Under the pieces are notes generated by a model. That model saw nothing but the letters and a program-made list of their open reading frames with translations. It searched no databases and was not told where the DNA came from. The position numbers and the translations under genes are program-made. From NCBI GenBank assembly GCA_963580285.1, contig OY757011.1, positions 2,074,501-2,138,500 of the forward strand: DNA of 64,000 nucleotides, read 5' to 3'. The stretch is from Lucinisca nassula (lineage: Eukaryota > Mollusca > Bivalvia > Lucinida > Lucinidae). How positions within the stretch are numbered: the first letter of the stretch is position 1; each line of letters begins with the position of its first letter. This document shows positions 1 to 9,983 of the stretch, piece by piece.

Positions 1-240
1 TAGAAGTAAAACAAAGATCAGGAATTGATACAATTAACTTACTCCACCCATAAAAGACACCAAAGGGAAAGAAATACAAACATTAAGCGACCAGACCATA
101 ATGGAAACCTAAACAAAGGAAGGCCATAAGGACAGTTACTTTCCTACAAAATGCCCATATGGCCATCCAAAACCAAAAGACACAAGTGATACACACAGTA
201 AGTAACAAACAACAACATAAATAAATCGCCACAGAAGACC
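1..240 (-). repeat. Naiad 3'-UTR fragment
   Basis: Nearly identical to 32641-32880 and homologous to the 3' tail of the Naiad copy at 52559-53254. In - sense it ends with the tail ...TTCCTGATC...ACTTCTA. It breaks off at about 240 into unrelated sequence and runs off the left edge of the window. Confidence 0.75.
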
Positions 241-1210
241 TTGTAACATGAACCCAACCAATAAGAACTTACAATGGCTGAGAAAACTCATTGCGATATT
301 GCAGCGGGCTGTTCGGAGAGACAATTTTGAAATTTTGCATTGGCTTGAGACCCTTGCCTAATCCTAAGTAACCTCAGTGTTATATTCAATAGGGAGTATA
401 TTCTTTTTCTTGTGTTCCTGTTTATACATTTACTGCAAGGCTGCTTTCCAAACAGACCAATGGCAACTGATTTGCATGGCTTTGAAGGAACCCCCCCCCC
501 CCCCTCCAATTACTTGGAACAGAAGCAAAAACTGATACAATACACCCAGTTAGTCCTGAATTAGCACTAAACTTACAATTTGTACAGTTTCTGTGACAAA
601 ATACATGCCAGGAAGATCCATTTTAAGATACCGAATTGGAGAGAACCTATTATGTATGAAAATATAATGTAATGAATGACAACAAGACAGTGAAGCTCAT
701 TTTTCTACTTTCGGTTTAGGTGGCACTACAGTAAAAATAAAACCCTTACTCACAATGTAAATTGGGGCATATTCCATGTTCTACCACATTTCAGCAAGTC
801 TAATGCTTCCATTATTAGCCATATAATTTGACAGGCTGACCATTTACCTTCCAGAAGCAGCTAAAAAATATGGATGCTGTGCGCATATTTTTGCCTTTTT
901 GGCAGCCAGTGTCAACAAACCCATACCGCAGCGAATAAATGCAGGCATTTCAAGTGGCCAGTCAGCACAATTTACTGGTTCAATTTAAATCATCTGCTTT
1001 TCATAATAGCAAATACCTACTAATATTTCTTCTAATGAACAATAATACTTCTCAGAAAAATAATGGCTTAGCACCAAATCCAATCAGATGCAGCAGAATA
1101 TTCAATTCTGTACTGAAAGCTCTCCCCAAAGCAAGTACAGCTTTCATAAAGACCAATTATTTACTGTAGTGCAACCTTAAAGCTCCAATAAACTACCATT
1201 TACCAAGGTT
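241..1210. other. Unassigned sequence
   Basis: AT-rich, with a poly-C run at 489-504. Only short open frames with no recognisable domain. I see no repeat shared with the rest of the window. Confidence 0.5.
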
Positions 1211-1214
1211 CTGA

Positions 1215-1455
1215 ACTTCCCGGTCAGATGCTGTTCTTCTGTCGTGCAACACGGCTTCACAGTATCTCAATTGTTTATTATTATTATAGTTCGTCTCTTC
1301 ATGTGTATAACGCTAATATATTATTTTAGATAGCCGTTTGGCCGGCGGTTTTAATGTTGTGTTGTTAATTTAAGTGAAACTCCGTGTAGGTGGGAGGTGT
1401 TAGCTAATTGTATCGGTTCCTGATCATAGTCTTCGCATTTATTTTCGTATAACAA
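1215..1455 (+). repeat. Naiad 3'-UTR fragment
   Basis: Diverged copy of the Naiad 3' tail in + sense: GTTCTTCTGTCG, then GATAGCCG, then TTCCTGATC followed by CTTCGCATTT. Compare 11525-11802. Confidence 0.6.
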
Positions 1456-1481
1456 TAATAAATGACTACAAAAGAACCGCC

Positions 1482-2173
1482 TTGGAGCGCTCATTAATAC
1501 TACCTTTACTGGGAGGTGTGTTTAAATCGATTATTAGTGGTCACAATCCTCGCCTTTGGTTCTTTCGTGTTTAGACAAATGATTTGCTCATTCCGCATGA
1601 ACACCTTTCTAGCTCATTAGTGCAACATTTCAGAGAACATAAAAATCAAACGAATACACAGATGAAACGACGATGAGGACTCGACGGCATGAAATAACTG
1701 AAATACAGGAGCAAAACATTACGAAAACATGCCTATACATATACATTGTAACTTTTATCGACGAAAAAATGAAAATTTTAATATGAAAAATTGTGATATT
1801 TTTCTTATTTCTACTCAAAATATAGATTGTGGGTACTCGTTAGAACCGCCTCATCCAGGCGGTTCTAACGAGTACCCACAATCTACATTTCAGAGCACAA
1901 ATAAGAAAAATAATGTTTACCCTTGTAAACCCCGGTTTTACTATATAAAAGTGGGGTTCAAGGGGGTCATTATAATATAGGCATGTGTTCGTGATGGAAA
2001 ACCAACGGTTGTACTCTGGTGGGCCCGGACATTACTTAAAACGTTTAAGTAAGTCTTAGTCTGGAGTCGTCATAGTGTCTGAGGCCCGAGCCATGAGCAA
2101 GCAATTAAAGAGTGAAGCAACGCGATCAACCGCGATTGGATTAACTACCATGCATGTAGTCTGTCGTATTACA
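1482..2173 (-). repeat. Naiad 3'-UTR with SECIS remnant, split by a MITE-A
   Basis: Naiad 3' UTR in - sense at 1482-1716 and 1997-2173, split by the MITE-A at 1717-1996. The block around 2060-2095 aligns with the SECIS-bearing block of the copies at 49.7 and 53.1 kb. It keeps the ATGAC and an AA at the expected distance but has lost the TGAT side, so this SECIS is broken. Confidence 0.7.
1717..1996 (+). mobile_element. MITE-A palindromic foldback element
   Basis: Starts CATTACGAAAACATGCC and ends GTTCGTGATG. The central hairpin is around 1855-1880. It interrupts a Naiad 3' UTR: the flanks GGAGCAAAA and GAAAACCAAC are contiguous in the intact copies (52983-53045 on the opposite strand), so insertion created no target-site duplication. 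Confidence 0.85.
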
Positions 2174-2569
2174 TTCTAGTCCTATCAGTTGGCTGCCCTT
2201 GATATTGGAAGAACATATCGGTGAGAGCTAAGGGGTCCTTTTTATCATGGGTTTCTCAAATAATATTTATGAGATGGGTGAAGGACGAATATTTGGATCG
2301 GACCATACGACGCCAGTTTCTTGAAGTTCAGTTTTCTTGAAACTGTTTATCACAAAGTTTTCACATGAACAAGGCGGTTCTAACGAGTACCAACAATCCA
2401 TGTTTTGAACAGAAATAAGAAAAATAATGTCAACCCCTGTAAACCCCAGTTTTACTATATACAAGTGGTTATGGGGGTCAAAATCATGCAGGCGTGTTTG
2501 TTAAGTGATGGTAAAATTGAGACATAATTTATATCTCTTGTGTGTTCTTCGATTCAAAAGGCAACGTTT

Positions 2570-2715
2570 TAGGAGAAAACTGTATTCACATTAAATGTCG
2601 TTTGGGGAGATAAATCGGTGATTTTACGGTTGAAAATTTTGTTCAGCTGCAACGCATCCGTAACCGTAAACCCGACGATTTATCTCCGCCAATAACATTT
2701 TTTGAAATACAGTTA
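2570..2715. repeat. Small foldback MITE (CTGTATT termini)
   Basis: Arms beginning AACTGTATT and ending AATACAGTT enclose complementary blocks with TTTTACGG / CCGTAAA. About 145 bp and imperfect. A related copy lies at 3035-3180. Confidence 0.6.
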
Positions 2716-3034
2716 CATGTATCGTCATCGTAAAGCACTTAATCGGTTGGTTTGTTATCATTTATTCTATTTACCAAAAGCAGCAACACCAAAAGTCAGC
2801 CAATGACAAGCGGCGTAATGTGATGACGTCGGATTCTAATGCGTTTGCGAATGTAACGCGACGTCTGATTGGATAACATCAAAACTTCCTGTCGGAAACC
2901 CGACGACATTACGTAACGTTGCTTTTCATTGGTTTGTATTTGGTTTTACGCAGCTCACCGCGCTTGCCAGTATGGACAAAAAGAGCATTTTGAAAACAGA
3001 ATAAGTGAATAAGTGCATTAGAATGGTGATAACT

Positions 3035-3180
3035 GAATTGAAAATTGCCCCTTGGAGAGGTACACCGCCGGTTTTACGGTCGCAAATTCCGTTTTAAGGC
3101 TCCGCTGACGCGTCGCCATAAAACAAAATTTCCGACCGTAAAACCGTAAATGACAATTTTCAATACAGTTTTCCCCTAAA
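3035..3180. repeat. Small foldback MITE (CTGTATT termini)
   Basis: Same family as 2570-2715: ACTGAATTGAAAATTG at one end, CAATTTTCAATACAGTTTT at the other, and an inner GGTTTTACGGTCG / CGACCGTAAAACC pair. Confidence 0.65.
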
Positions 3181-4010
3181 TATACTGTCGCAAATGTTTC
3201 ACGTTATCCAGTCAAATGTCGCGTTACATACGCAAGTGCATTAGAATTAAGCTTAAACACTTCTACACCTGAGATTTTTGAAGAGGTGTTTTACATCTTT
3301 GAGGTTGGACACGTTCATTTTTGTAATTAGGTATGTACATGTAGCAAAAAGTCATAAACAGAATTGCAGTGCAGTTTGTGATGGGATACCTCACATTGAG
3401 CAACTCCGTCTGCATCTACGCTTTTACTTTAGGCACATATATGTATTGAACTACAGGTTTTTGAAGATTTAACACACGCACACGTTTGGTTAGGACAAGC
3501 AGCCTTCACCAACAAATTTGTTTCATCTACTTCATTAATGTTTTCGAGTACATAACATAATATTTTTGTTTTATACACGACGAAATTTTCTCCCGAGAGA
3601 ATTTCAGAACCATTTCGTATCGACATATGGAATACGTCGAAAACCACCTAGGGATATAAAATCGTATCATCTGACCATAGCAATATCACATCGTTTCTAC
3701 AAACCGTTTACAAGTTAAAAGCAAATGTACTTTTCTGATTATGAAAAACAAAATAATAAAAGCTCGATTATGAAGCATATACCAGAAAGTTTCTACAATC
3801 ACGTTCGTATAATTTATACCGAAATTTACTGAAAGAAAACAAAACAGAAAAAAATAACAATGTCTCGAAATTGTTCTCCATACACATGAAATAGAGTCCG
3901 ATAAGGATCTTTTTTTCTCTTATCTTGAAATGTGTATTGTATATACTCATTAGAATCGCCTTGTTAAGACGATTCCAATGGGTCAATACGAAAAAAAAAG
4001 CTTTACCGCC
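3181..4010. other. Mostly unassigned; decayed MITE hairpin at the end
   Basis: AT-rich with no convincing coding potential. At about 3905-3990 a decayed hairpin ACTCATTAGAATCGCC ... GACGATTCCAATGGGT is related to the centre of MITE-A/B. Confidence 0.45.
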
Positions 4011-4029
4011 GAAAAAAAGAACATTTTAC

Positions 4030-4520
4030 GGTGAAAAATTAGGATAATTATCAACCTCTAACTATGTATGAATTTTCAGCTTGATCGGATAAAAACTGTA
4101 GGAGGAGTTATTCGGAAATGAAAAGTTTTCAAAACAATTCAAATGGGCATAACTCTATTATTATTTGGTGGACCGTAGCCTCGAAACAATATGCGTTGCC
4201 CCACATCATGGTTTAACTAGGTATGAAGTTTCAGCATGATCGGATGTAAATTGTAGGAGAAGTTATCCAGAAACGAAAAGTTTACAGAAATTTCAAAGGG
4301 GTATAACTCTATTATTATTTGGTGGACCGTAATCTCGAAACAAAACGCGTTGCCCTACATCATGGTCTAACTATGTATGAAGTTTCAGCTTCATGGGATA
4401 TAAACTACAGGAGGAGTTATCCGGAATCGAAAAGTTTACAGACGGATGGACAGATGGACGGACGGACGCCAGTGGGGGCATAACATAATACGACCATTTT
4501 TCAAACGGGCGTATAAAAAT
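4030..4520 (+). repeat. Tandem repeat, about 154-bp unit, 3 copies
   Basis: The phrase GTATGAA.TTTCAGC recurs at about 4066, 4221 and 4375. Each unit also carries CATAACTCTATTATTATTTGG-like and GAAAAGTTT blocks. It ends in a GACGGATGGACAGATGGACG run and GGGCGTATAAAAA. Confidence 0.75.
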
Positions 4521-4630
4521 AGAAGTGAAGGCTGTCCCACAAAATGGCCGTAAGCCTGCGGTTCTTCTATAGCAGTTTATCTGGTTATAGTTTGTATTTG
4601 CATGCATGTATTGTTTATATCTCTTTTATT

Positions 4631-5136
4631 GATCCCCGCCAAGCGAATTTAGTTTATACTAATTTATTTTAGTTCGATTGCGATGAAAGCTTCAGGCTTA
4701 TTGAATCGCTCTCGAACACTCATTCCGGGTGTTTTCACGCGCGCGAGATAGAGAGGCAGTGGCTTTTACACCACTGCTACCCATTTACACCTGGGTGGAG
4801 TGGGGCAGTGTCATAACATGTCTTGCCCAAGGACACACCTCGATACCGGTGGCGGATTCGAACGCACAACCTTCCGATCGTAAGTCGAACGCGCTAACCA
4901 CTGCGCTATCGAGCGAATTTGTGTCTTCGAGCATTCCGTCATGACAAATTTTAACTGCGCATGCCCAGCCATTCAGAGGGGCCAGGAATATGGCGTTCTG
5001 TTTGAAGGTTCCTCTTGATTCACTGCTTGTATGAGCGAGCAGCGAAGGTTCTGGCGAAACTGCGCGGATGCGCAGGCTCGCCTGAACCTTCGCTGCTCGC
5101 AGAGGCGATAAGTACCAAAATCGCTTGACGGGGCCC
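4631..5136 (+). mobile_element. MITE-G copy interrupted by SINE-F
   Basis: Terminal inverted repeats CCCCGCCAAGCGAATTT (left) and ATCGCTTGACGGGGC (right). Internal hairpin GCGAGCAGCGAAGG ... CCTTCGCTGCTCGC. Copies without the insert are at 42572-42807 and 43693-43929. The copy is split by a SINE at 4651-4911. Confidence 0.8.
4651..4911 (-). mobile_element. SINE-F (tRNA-derived) with 9-bp TSD
   Basis: In - sense the tRNA-like head (A box region from ATAGCGCAGTGGTTAGCGC, B box GGTTCGAAT-like) begins at 4911. The body includes TCCTTGGGCAAGACATG. Flanked by AGCGAATTT at 4642-4650 and 4912-4920. The host MITE-G is continuous without it. Confidence 0.85.
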
Positions 5137-5141
5137 TATTT

Positions 5142-5299
5142 TGGATAGCCGTTTTGCGATATAGTGGAAATATATTATCCTTTTGGCTTTCTGCTATTGG
5201 TTTAGGTATTTCATGTTCGTTTTCTTTCCCTTTGAAGTCTGTGATGGGAGGTTTAGGTAATTGTAATGATTCCTGATCATTGCCTTCACTTCTATTTTT
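5142..5299 (+). repeat. Naiad 3'-UTR tail fragment
   Basis: TTGGATAGCCG ... CCTTTTGGCTTTC ... GATTCCTGATCATTGCC ... CTTCACTTCTATTTT matches the tails at 11525-11802 and (reverse) 52559-52760. Confidence 0.7.
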
Positions 5300-5350
5300 T
5301 CAACTGTGTTATTTGTTTCGAAAGCGACATATCATTCAGTACACATGTTT

Positions 5351-5593
5351 CATCACGAAAATGTTCCCATATAATTTTGACCCCCTTGAACGCCACTTTC
5401 ATATAGTGAAACTGGGGTTTACAGGGGTAAACCTTATTTTTCTTATTTCTGCTCAACAATATAGATTGTGGGTACTCGTTAGCACCGAATCTATAATTTA
5501 AGCAGAAATACGAGAAATATCACACGTTTTCAGCTAAAAAATTCATTTTTTCGGAGGTAATGTTTACAATGTAATTGTACAGGCTTGTTTTCT
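5351..5593 (+). mobile_element. MITE-A copy abutting the Ly6 exon acceptor
   Basis: Starts CATCACGAAAATG. Left arm TTTTGACCCCCTTGAAC, right arm TTTTTTCGGAGGTAATG. The central hairpin is largely deleted. Its right terminus (CAGGCTTGTTTTC) ends about 14 nt before exon 5608, so the MITE end supplies part of the polypyrimidine tract. Confidence 0.75.
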
Positions 5594-5607
5594 TTTTCTA
5601 CTTGCAG

Positions 5608-5769
5608 GTCAGAGTATAGACTGTTACCACTGCACTTCATTGGCTGGGGAACATAAGGAATGTGAGGACACCTTTCAAACTGATATCTCAACAGAACATT
5701 TGATAGCAAGGAATTGCTATTACAATCTTTTCAAGGCTCACTTCTGTATAAAGCTCAAGGGAACGAGAG
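5608..5769 (+). CDS. Ly6/uPAR-domain protein, internal exon
   Basis: Internal exon of a small secreted or GPI-anchored Ly6/uPAR (three-finger) protein. The acceptor is CTACTTGCAG|GT and the donor GAGAG|GTACTT. The first two bases complete a codon split by a phase-1 intron. The frame reads QSIDCYHCTSLAGEH and then KEC, RNC and HFC, the CYxC start and spaced cysteines typical of Ly6 and quiver-like proteins. It ends in phase 1, exactly what the exon at 13037 needs. Upstream exon(s) with the signal peptide were not found. In this family such proteins are usually membrane-tethered modulators of channels or receptors; the specific function here is unknown. MITE-A copies lie within about 25 nt on both sides. 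Confidence 0.8.
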
Positions 5770-6935
5770 GTACTTTTGTTATTGTTATCACCATCACGGA
5801 AACCCGCCTATATAATTTTGACCCCCTTGAACCCCACTTTTATACACTAAAACTGGTGTTTACAGAGGTAAACCTTATTTTTCTTATTTCTGCACGAAAT
5901 ATAGATTGTGGGTACTTATTAGAACCGCCTCATCGTCTAACAAGTACCCACAATCTATATTTCGAGCAGAAATAAGAATAAGATATCACAATTTATCATC
6001 TTAAAGGACGGGTCTCCCTAAGAGGGTTTTTTGGCCTCCTAACGATTTTGTTTATTTCTGGCTTATTGTTAGCATACATATGCCTAATTATTTGGAACAT
6101 ATGTGGTTTTGGTATTTAAGCATTTTTTTCTGAGTTACAGGCTCTTTAAAGTGGGTGGGGTAACTCCACACAGTTTTGACATGTATTTTGTGTCTCATTT
6201 AAAGGTAGAAAAATAGTACCATACATGACACGTTATTATATAAAATTACAGGGGAAGGTCTAACTCTTTGTTTTGTCACTAGTTTATTCACCAAAATTCA
6301 CTTTTTTAGGGGAAAAATATGGTTTAAGGAACCTTGGGTCATTTTTGAGATTTTTTAACAGTAAAGTTCTTTTTTTTTCATATATCTTCGGTATACATTA
6401 ACCTATAGTGGTGAAACTCCTACCATACAAGCATACTGATGAGGCAATATAACTCAAATGAGCATTTGAGATGTTGACCTATATTTCACGGTTGAATGAA
6501 CATTCTTATTTCATGTTAATGGTTTAGATTTTTGTTTCCATCAGTTCAAGAGTTTAGATAATTCTGGCATTTGGATAAACAGGTTTTGGTTTAAACATAT
6601 TTAAATAAAACGAAAAAAAAAAAAAAACAATAGAAATGTGTTAAAAGTACCCAGATGCCCCCGCCTTTTTGGCTTAGCTAATATGCCTGCATGACCCCTG
6701 GGGACACATTGTACATGTATGTGTCATTGAATATGTATTAGCATCAGATATATATGTTCGTGGGTGGGTATCTCAATATTTTTGATGTTGATGATATTAA
6801 TTTGGCAGGGCAGGGGGCTGGGGCATGATTGTGTGGGTCTCAAGATATATGTCATTAAATGTGTCTAACCATAAACAACAGCAAATAAAAAAGGTTGGAA
6901 TCTAAAAAATCAACATATTTAATTATTGAATCAAG

Positions 6936-7349
6936 TTAATCTATTGAAGAATCGCTTTCATCGTCACCTGAACTTGAGCTGTCCCAGTCTTTTTGTGCAG
7001 CATCTGTAAGACTGTTCATATACTGTGACTTGAACGACTGTTCTCGCTCTGACTTCGGCGGATGGCGGTCAAAACCTAGATACCACAAGACGGAAGCGAT
7101 ATGGGCACAGCAGCCAACTACCCTGGCACCATTCTTGCACTTGCAGTACCATCCTTTTATGGGTTCGAGACCAGGACCATACTCAATCCATAGATAGTGT
7201 GATCCAGACAAAGTGTGCCTTGATTTTATTTGGGCTTTCGAAATTCCATCCTCCTCCTTGTGAATCATTATCTCATACTGACCGGCTTCAGAAGTGTGTT
7301 TGTCTGTATACGAATCGGCCTGTTTTAATTGGTATATGCCCATGGTCAT
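6936..7349 (-). pseudogene. SWIM zinc-finger C-terminal region of the transposon protein
   Basis: 137-residue open frame. Residues about 65-90 contain the SWIM pattern CxCx(n)CxH (WYCKCKNGARVVGCCAHIAS), followed by an acidic Ser/Asp-rich tail (SSSSGDDESD). SWIM domains bind zinc and DNA or protein. It lies downstream, in - sense, of the DDE fragments at 7665-8468, the likely original order being DDE then SWIM. A second inverted copy is at 8510-8990. The parent reading frame is broken between 7349 and 7665. Confidence 0.75.
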
Positions 7350-7664
7350 GTCTCTCAGCTCTGCTTCCGTTAGGTGTGGGATATCTTCGAGGTTGGCATC
7401 ATCAATAGCTTTCCATGGAGCCTTTGCACGACTGTCCCAACCCTATTTCTCTACCTTGTCTTTAAGTTTGTTTGGTAACTTGGCAAGTGTAGCATACGGT
7501 CGATGGGCATGGTGGGCGAAGCTTGCTTACCAAGTAATGCTTAATATCCGCGGACGCCTGATTACACTCTTCTGGAGTCCATGTCTGTTGATCCGAACAT
7601 TGGTATTTGCATTTTGTCTATGGATTAACTATTTTGGATTAACGCTTTTGTACTACGACCTAAA

Positions 7665-7943
7665 CTACTTTGCAAGAACCTCATCAGATTCAGAATTCTT
7701 AACAAGAACAGGCCTAAATGCATTTAACGAAGAACATATGATTCTGACGTAGTCACCAATGCAAAGTATGTGGGAGTTTGGCATTATATTTGAAAGTGTC
7801 TTCCATTTTTTTATTCGGCCATTGGCAGACTCAAACATCCACCTTACCTTGATGACTAATTGAGTTTCGTTTGCCTCCTGTGTAAATAATTGCTTTTGCG
7901 ACTTAGTGCAGTTTATATTTTGCTTTTGGTCCTTTGAGATCAT
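7665..7943 (-). pseudogene. DDE_Tnp_4 transposase, C-terminal part
   Basis: Contains VRWMFESANGRIKKWKTL, then IGDYVRIICSSLNAFRP, the C-terminal signature of the DDE_Tnp_4 (Harbinger-like) endonuclease domain with its conserved Glu. It is separated from the upstream half (8202-8468) by the hammerhead-ribozyme element at 7904-8219, which destroys the gene. The first residues of this open frame come from the inserted element. Confidence 0.75.
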
Positions 7944-8219
7944 CGTGAATATTCTGAGAAATCAGAAATAAATTATTTGTTTAGACTCATTCTTGACAGG
8001 TTTTTAATTATTTGGACCCCATTTTGATTTATATCAGTCTTTGAATCGACTGCCTATTCGAAATTCGCAAAATTGCAGTATGTTTCCTCTGGCTTTGTTT
8101 GCCGGATCATTACAGGGTCACTGATGAGGCTTTATTAGCCGAAACTACGTAGTATGGCCCATCTTCTTTCTTATGAATGTTTTCATTACTCTTAAAGGAA
8201 CTCATTTTTGATTTTTATT
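7904..8219 (+). mobile_element. Hammerhead-bearing retrozyme-like insertion (copy A)
   Basis: About 316 bp, nearly identical in reverse to 36793-37109. It splits the transposase between the 'MPYFLA' and 'KSQKQLFTQEAN' regions. Carries a hammerhead ribozyme at 8115-8160. Compared with copy B it lacks about 64 nt. Confidence 0.75.
8115..8160 (+). ncRNA. Type I hammerhead ribozyme (copy A)
   Basis: The full catalytic core is visible: GGGTCA (stem I), CTGATGA, GGC-TTTATTA-GCC (stem II), GAA, ACTACGTAGT (short palindromic stem III), then A|TGGCCC. TGGCCC pairs with GGGTCA (6 bp, one G-U). Predicted cleavage is after A8154 (GUA site). Very short palindromic stem III is known from Penelope and retrozyme hammerheads, which tend to act as dimers. 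Confidence 0.85.
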
Positions 8220-8468
8220 AGCAAGAAAATAAGGCATGTGTCTCTTGATACCAACCTCTTCCAGTAAATCTGCAACATCCCTGAAACCTCTGTCTACAAC
8301 AAGGACATCACCTTCATAAAACCATTCAAGCATGGCCTCTGAATTTGATTTCAGCATATGCTCTGTGATCTTAGCATCATTGTTGCGACCATGGGCTAAG
8401 TGTGGTCCTAAAACAGACACAATATACCCATCGGATGCAACCAACATCAACTCCCACATACCTTGCAT
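8202..8468 (-). pseudogene. DDE_Tnp_4 transposase, catalytic N-terminal part
   Basis: Reads ELMLVASDGYIVSVLGP, then NNDAKITEHML, then DVLVVDRGFRDVADLLEEVG. This matches the family's D...GP and (V/I)DRGFRD blocks, the latter with the second catalytic Asp. Truncated at its start where the inverted right arm begins (about 8464) and at its end by the ribozyme element (from 8219); the last few residues derive from that insert. Confidence 0.75.
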
Positions 8469-8509
8469 TGGTAACTACGTCAGAATCGTATGATCATTGT
8501 TAAATGCAT

Positions 8510-8990
8510 TTAGGCCTTCGATGATGCCAACCTCGAAGACTTCCAACAATTAACGGAAGCAGAGCTGAGAGACATGACCATGGGCATATACCAATTAAAA
8601 CAGGCCAATTCGTACACAGACAAACACACTACTGAAGCCGGTCAGTATGAGATAATGATTCACAAGGAGTAGGATGGAATTTTGAAAGCCCAAATAAAAT
8701 CAAGGCACACTTTGTCTGGATCACACTATCTATGGATTGAGTATGGTCCTGGTCTCGAACCCATAAAAGGATGGTACTGCAAGTGCAAGAATGGTGCCAG
8801 GATAGTTGGCTGCTGTGCCCATATCGCTTCCGTGTTGTGGTATCTAGGTTTTACCGCCATCCGCCGAAGTCAGAGCGAGACCAGTCATTCAAGTCACAGT
8901 ATATGAACAGTCTTACAGATGCTGCACAAAAAGACTGGGACGGCTCAAGTTCAGGTGACGATGAAAGATTCTTCAATAGATTAACTTGAT
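8510..8990 (+). pseudogene. Second, inverted copy of the SWIM C-terminal region
   Basis: Reads FDDANLEDF ... LTEAELRDMTMGIYQLK, a TAG after IMIHKE, then WYCKCKNGARIVGCCAHIAS, and a frameshift just after VVLWYLGF-like residues. It is the inverted counterpart of 6936-7400. Confidence 0.75.
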
Positions 8991-9983
8991 TCAATAATTA
9001 AATATGTTGATTTTTTAGATTCCAACCTTTTTTATTTGCTGTTGTTTATGGTTAGACACATTCAATGACATATATCTTGAGACCCACACAATCATGCCCC
9101 AGCCCCCTGCCCTGCCAAATTCATATCATCAACATCAAAAATATTGAGATACCCACCCACGAACATATATATCTGATACTAATACATATTCAATGACACA
9201 TACATGTACAATGTGTCCCCAGGGGTCATGCAGGCACATTAGCTAAGCCAAAAAGGCGGGGGCATCTGGGTACTTTTTACACATTTCTATTGTATGTTTT
9301 TTTTTTTCGTTTTATTTAAATATGTTTAAACCCATCGCCTGTATATCCAAATGCCAGAATTATCTAAACTCTTGAACTGATGGAAACAAAAATCTAAACC
9401 ATTAACATGAAATAAGAATGTTCATTCAACCGTGAAATATAGGTCAACATCTCAAATGAGCATTTGAGTTATATTGCCTCATCAGTATGCTTGCATGGTA
9501 GGAGTTACACCACTATAGATTAATGTATACCGAAGATATAAGAAAAAAAAAAGAACTTTACTGTTAAAAAATCTCAAAAATGACCCAAGGTTCCTTAAAC
9601 CATATTTTCCCCCAAAAAAGTGAATTTTGGTGAATAAACTTGTGACAAAACATAGAGTTAGACCTTCCCCTGTAATTTTATATAATAACGTGTCATGTAT
9701 GGTACTATTTTTCTTCCTTTAAATGAGACACAAAATACATGTCAAAACTGTGTGGAGTTACCCCACCCACTTTAAAGAGCCTGTAACTCAGAAAAAAACT
9801 GCTTAAATACCAAAACCAAATATGTTCCAAATAATTAGGCATATGTATGCTAACAATAAGCCAGAAATAAACAAAATCGTTAGGAGGCCAAAAAACCCCC
9901 TTAGGGAGAACCGTCCTTTTTCGGGTTTTTTTTTTTCGGCGGTAAGGTTTACAACGCATTTGTATAGGCGTGTTTTCGTAATG

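Larger units (their letters stand above)
6004..9917 (-). mobile_element. DDE_Tnp_4/SWIM DNA transposon with long inverted arms
   Basis: The termini AAAGGACGG(G/T)TCTCCCTAAG are inverted at the two ends. The left arm (6004 to about 7765) and right arm (about 8464-9917) are inverted copies of the 3' part of one element; the right arm has lost about 300 bp. The unique centre holds transposase exon-like sequence read on the - strand. Nested in a MITE-A, which is itself in the Ly6 intron. No clear TSD was seen; PIF/Harbinger elements would give a 3-bp one. Confidence 0.75.
5792..9983 (+). mobile_element. MITE-A copy interrupted by a 3.9-kb DDE/SWIM transposon
   Basis: The left part 5792-6003 starts CATCACGGAAACCCGCC and includes the hairpin. 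The right part 9918-9983 resumes with TTTTCGGCGGTAAGGTTTAC and ends TTTTCGTAATG. Together they make one ordinary MITE-A. Confidence 0.8.

Noticed and set aside
1855..1885. MITE-A hairpins as Rho-independent terminators or CRISPR repeats
   Set aside because: The context is eukaryotic, with introns and SINEs, and copies are dispersed with full element ends rather than arrayed with spacers.
6430..6460. CTGATGAGGC near 6437 as another hammerhead
   Set aside because: No stem II partner and no GAAA follow; only the CTGATGAG word is shared.
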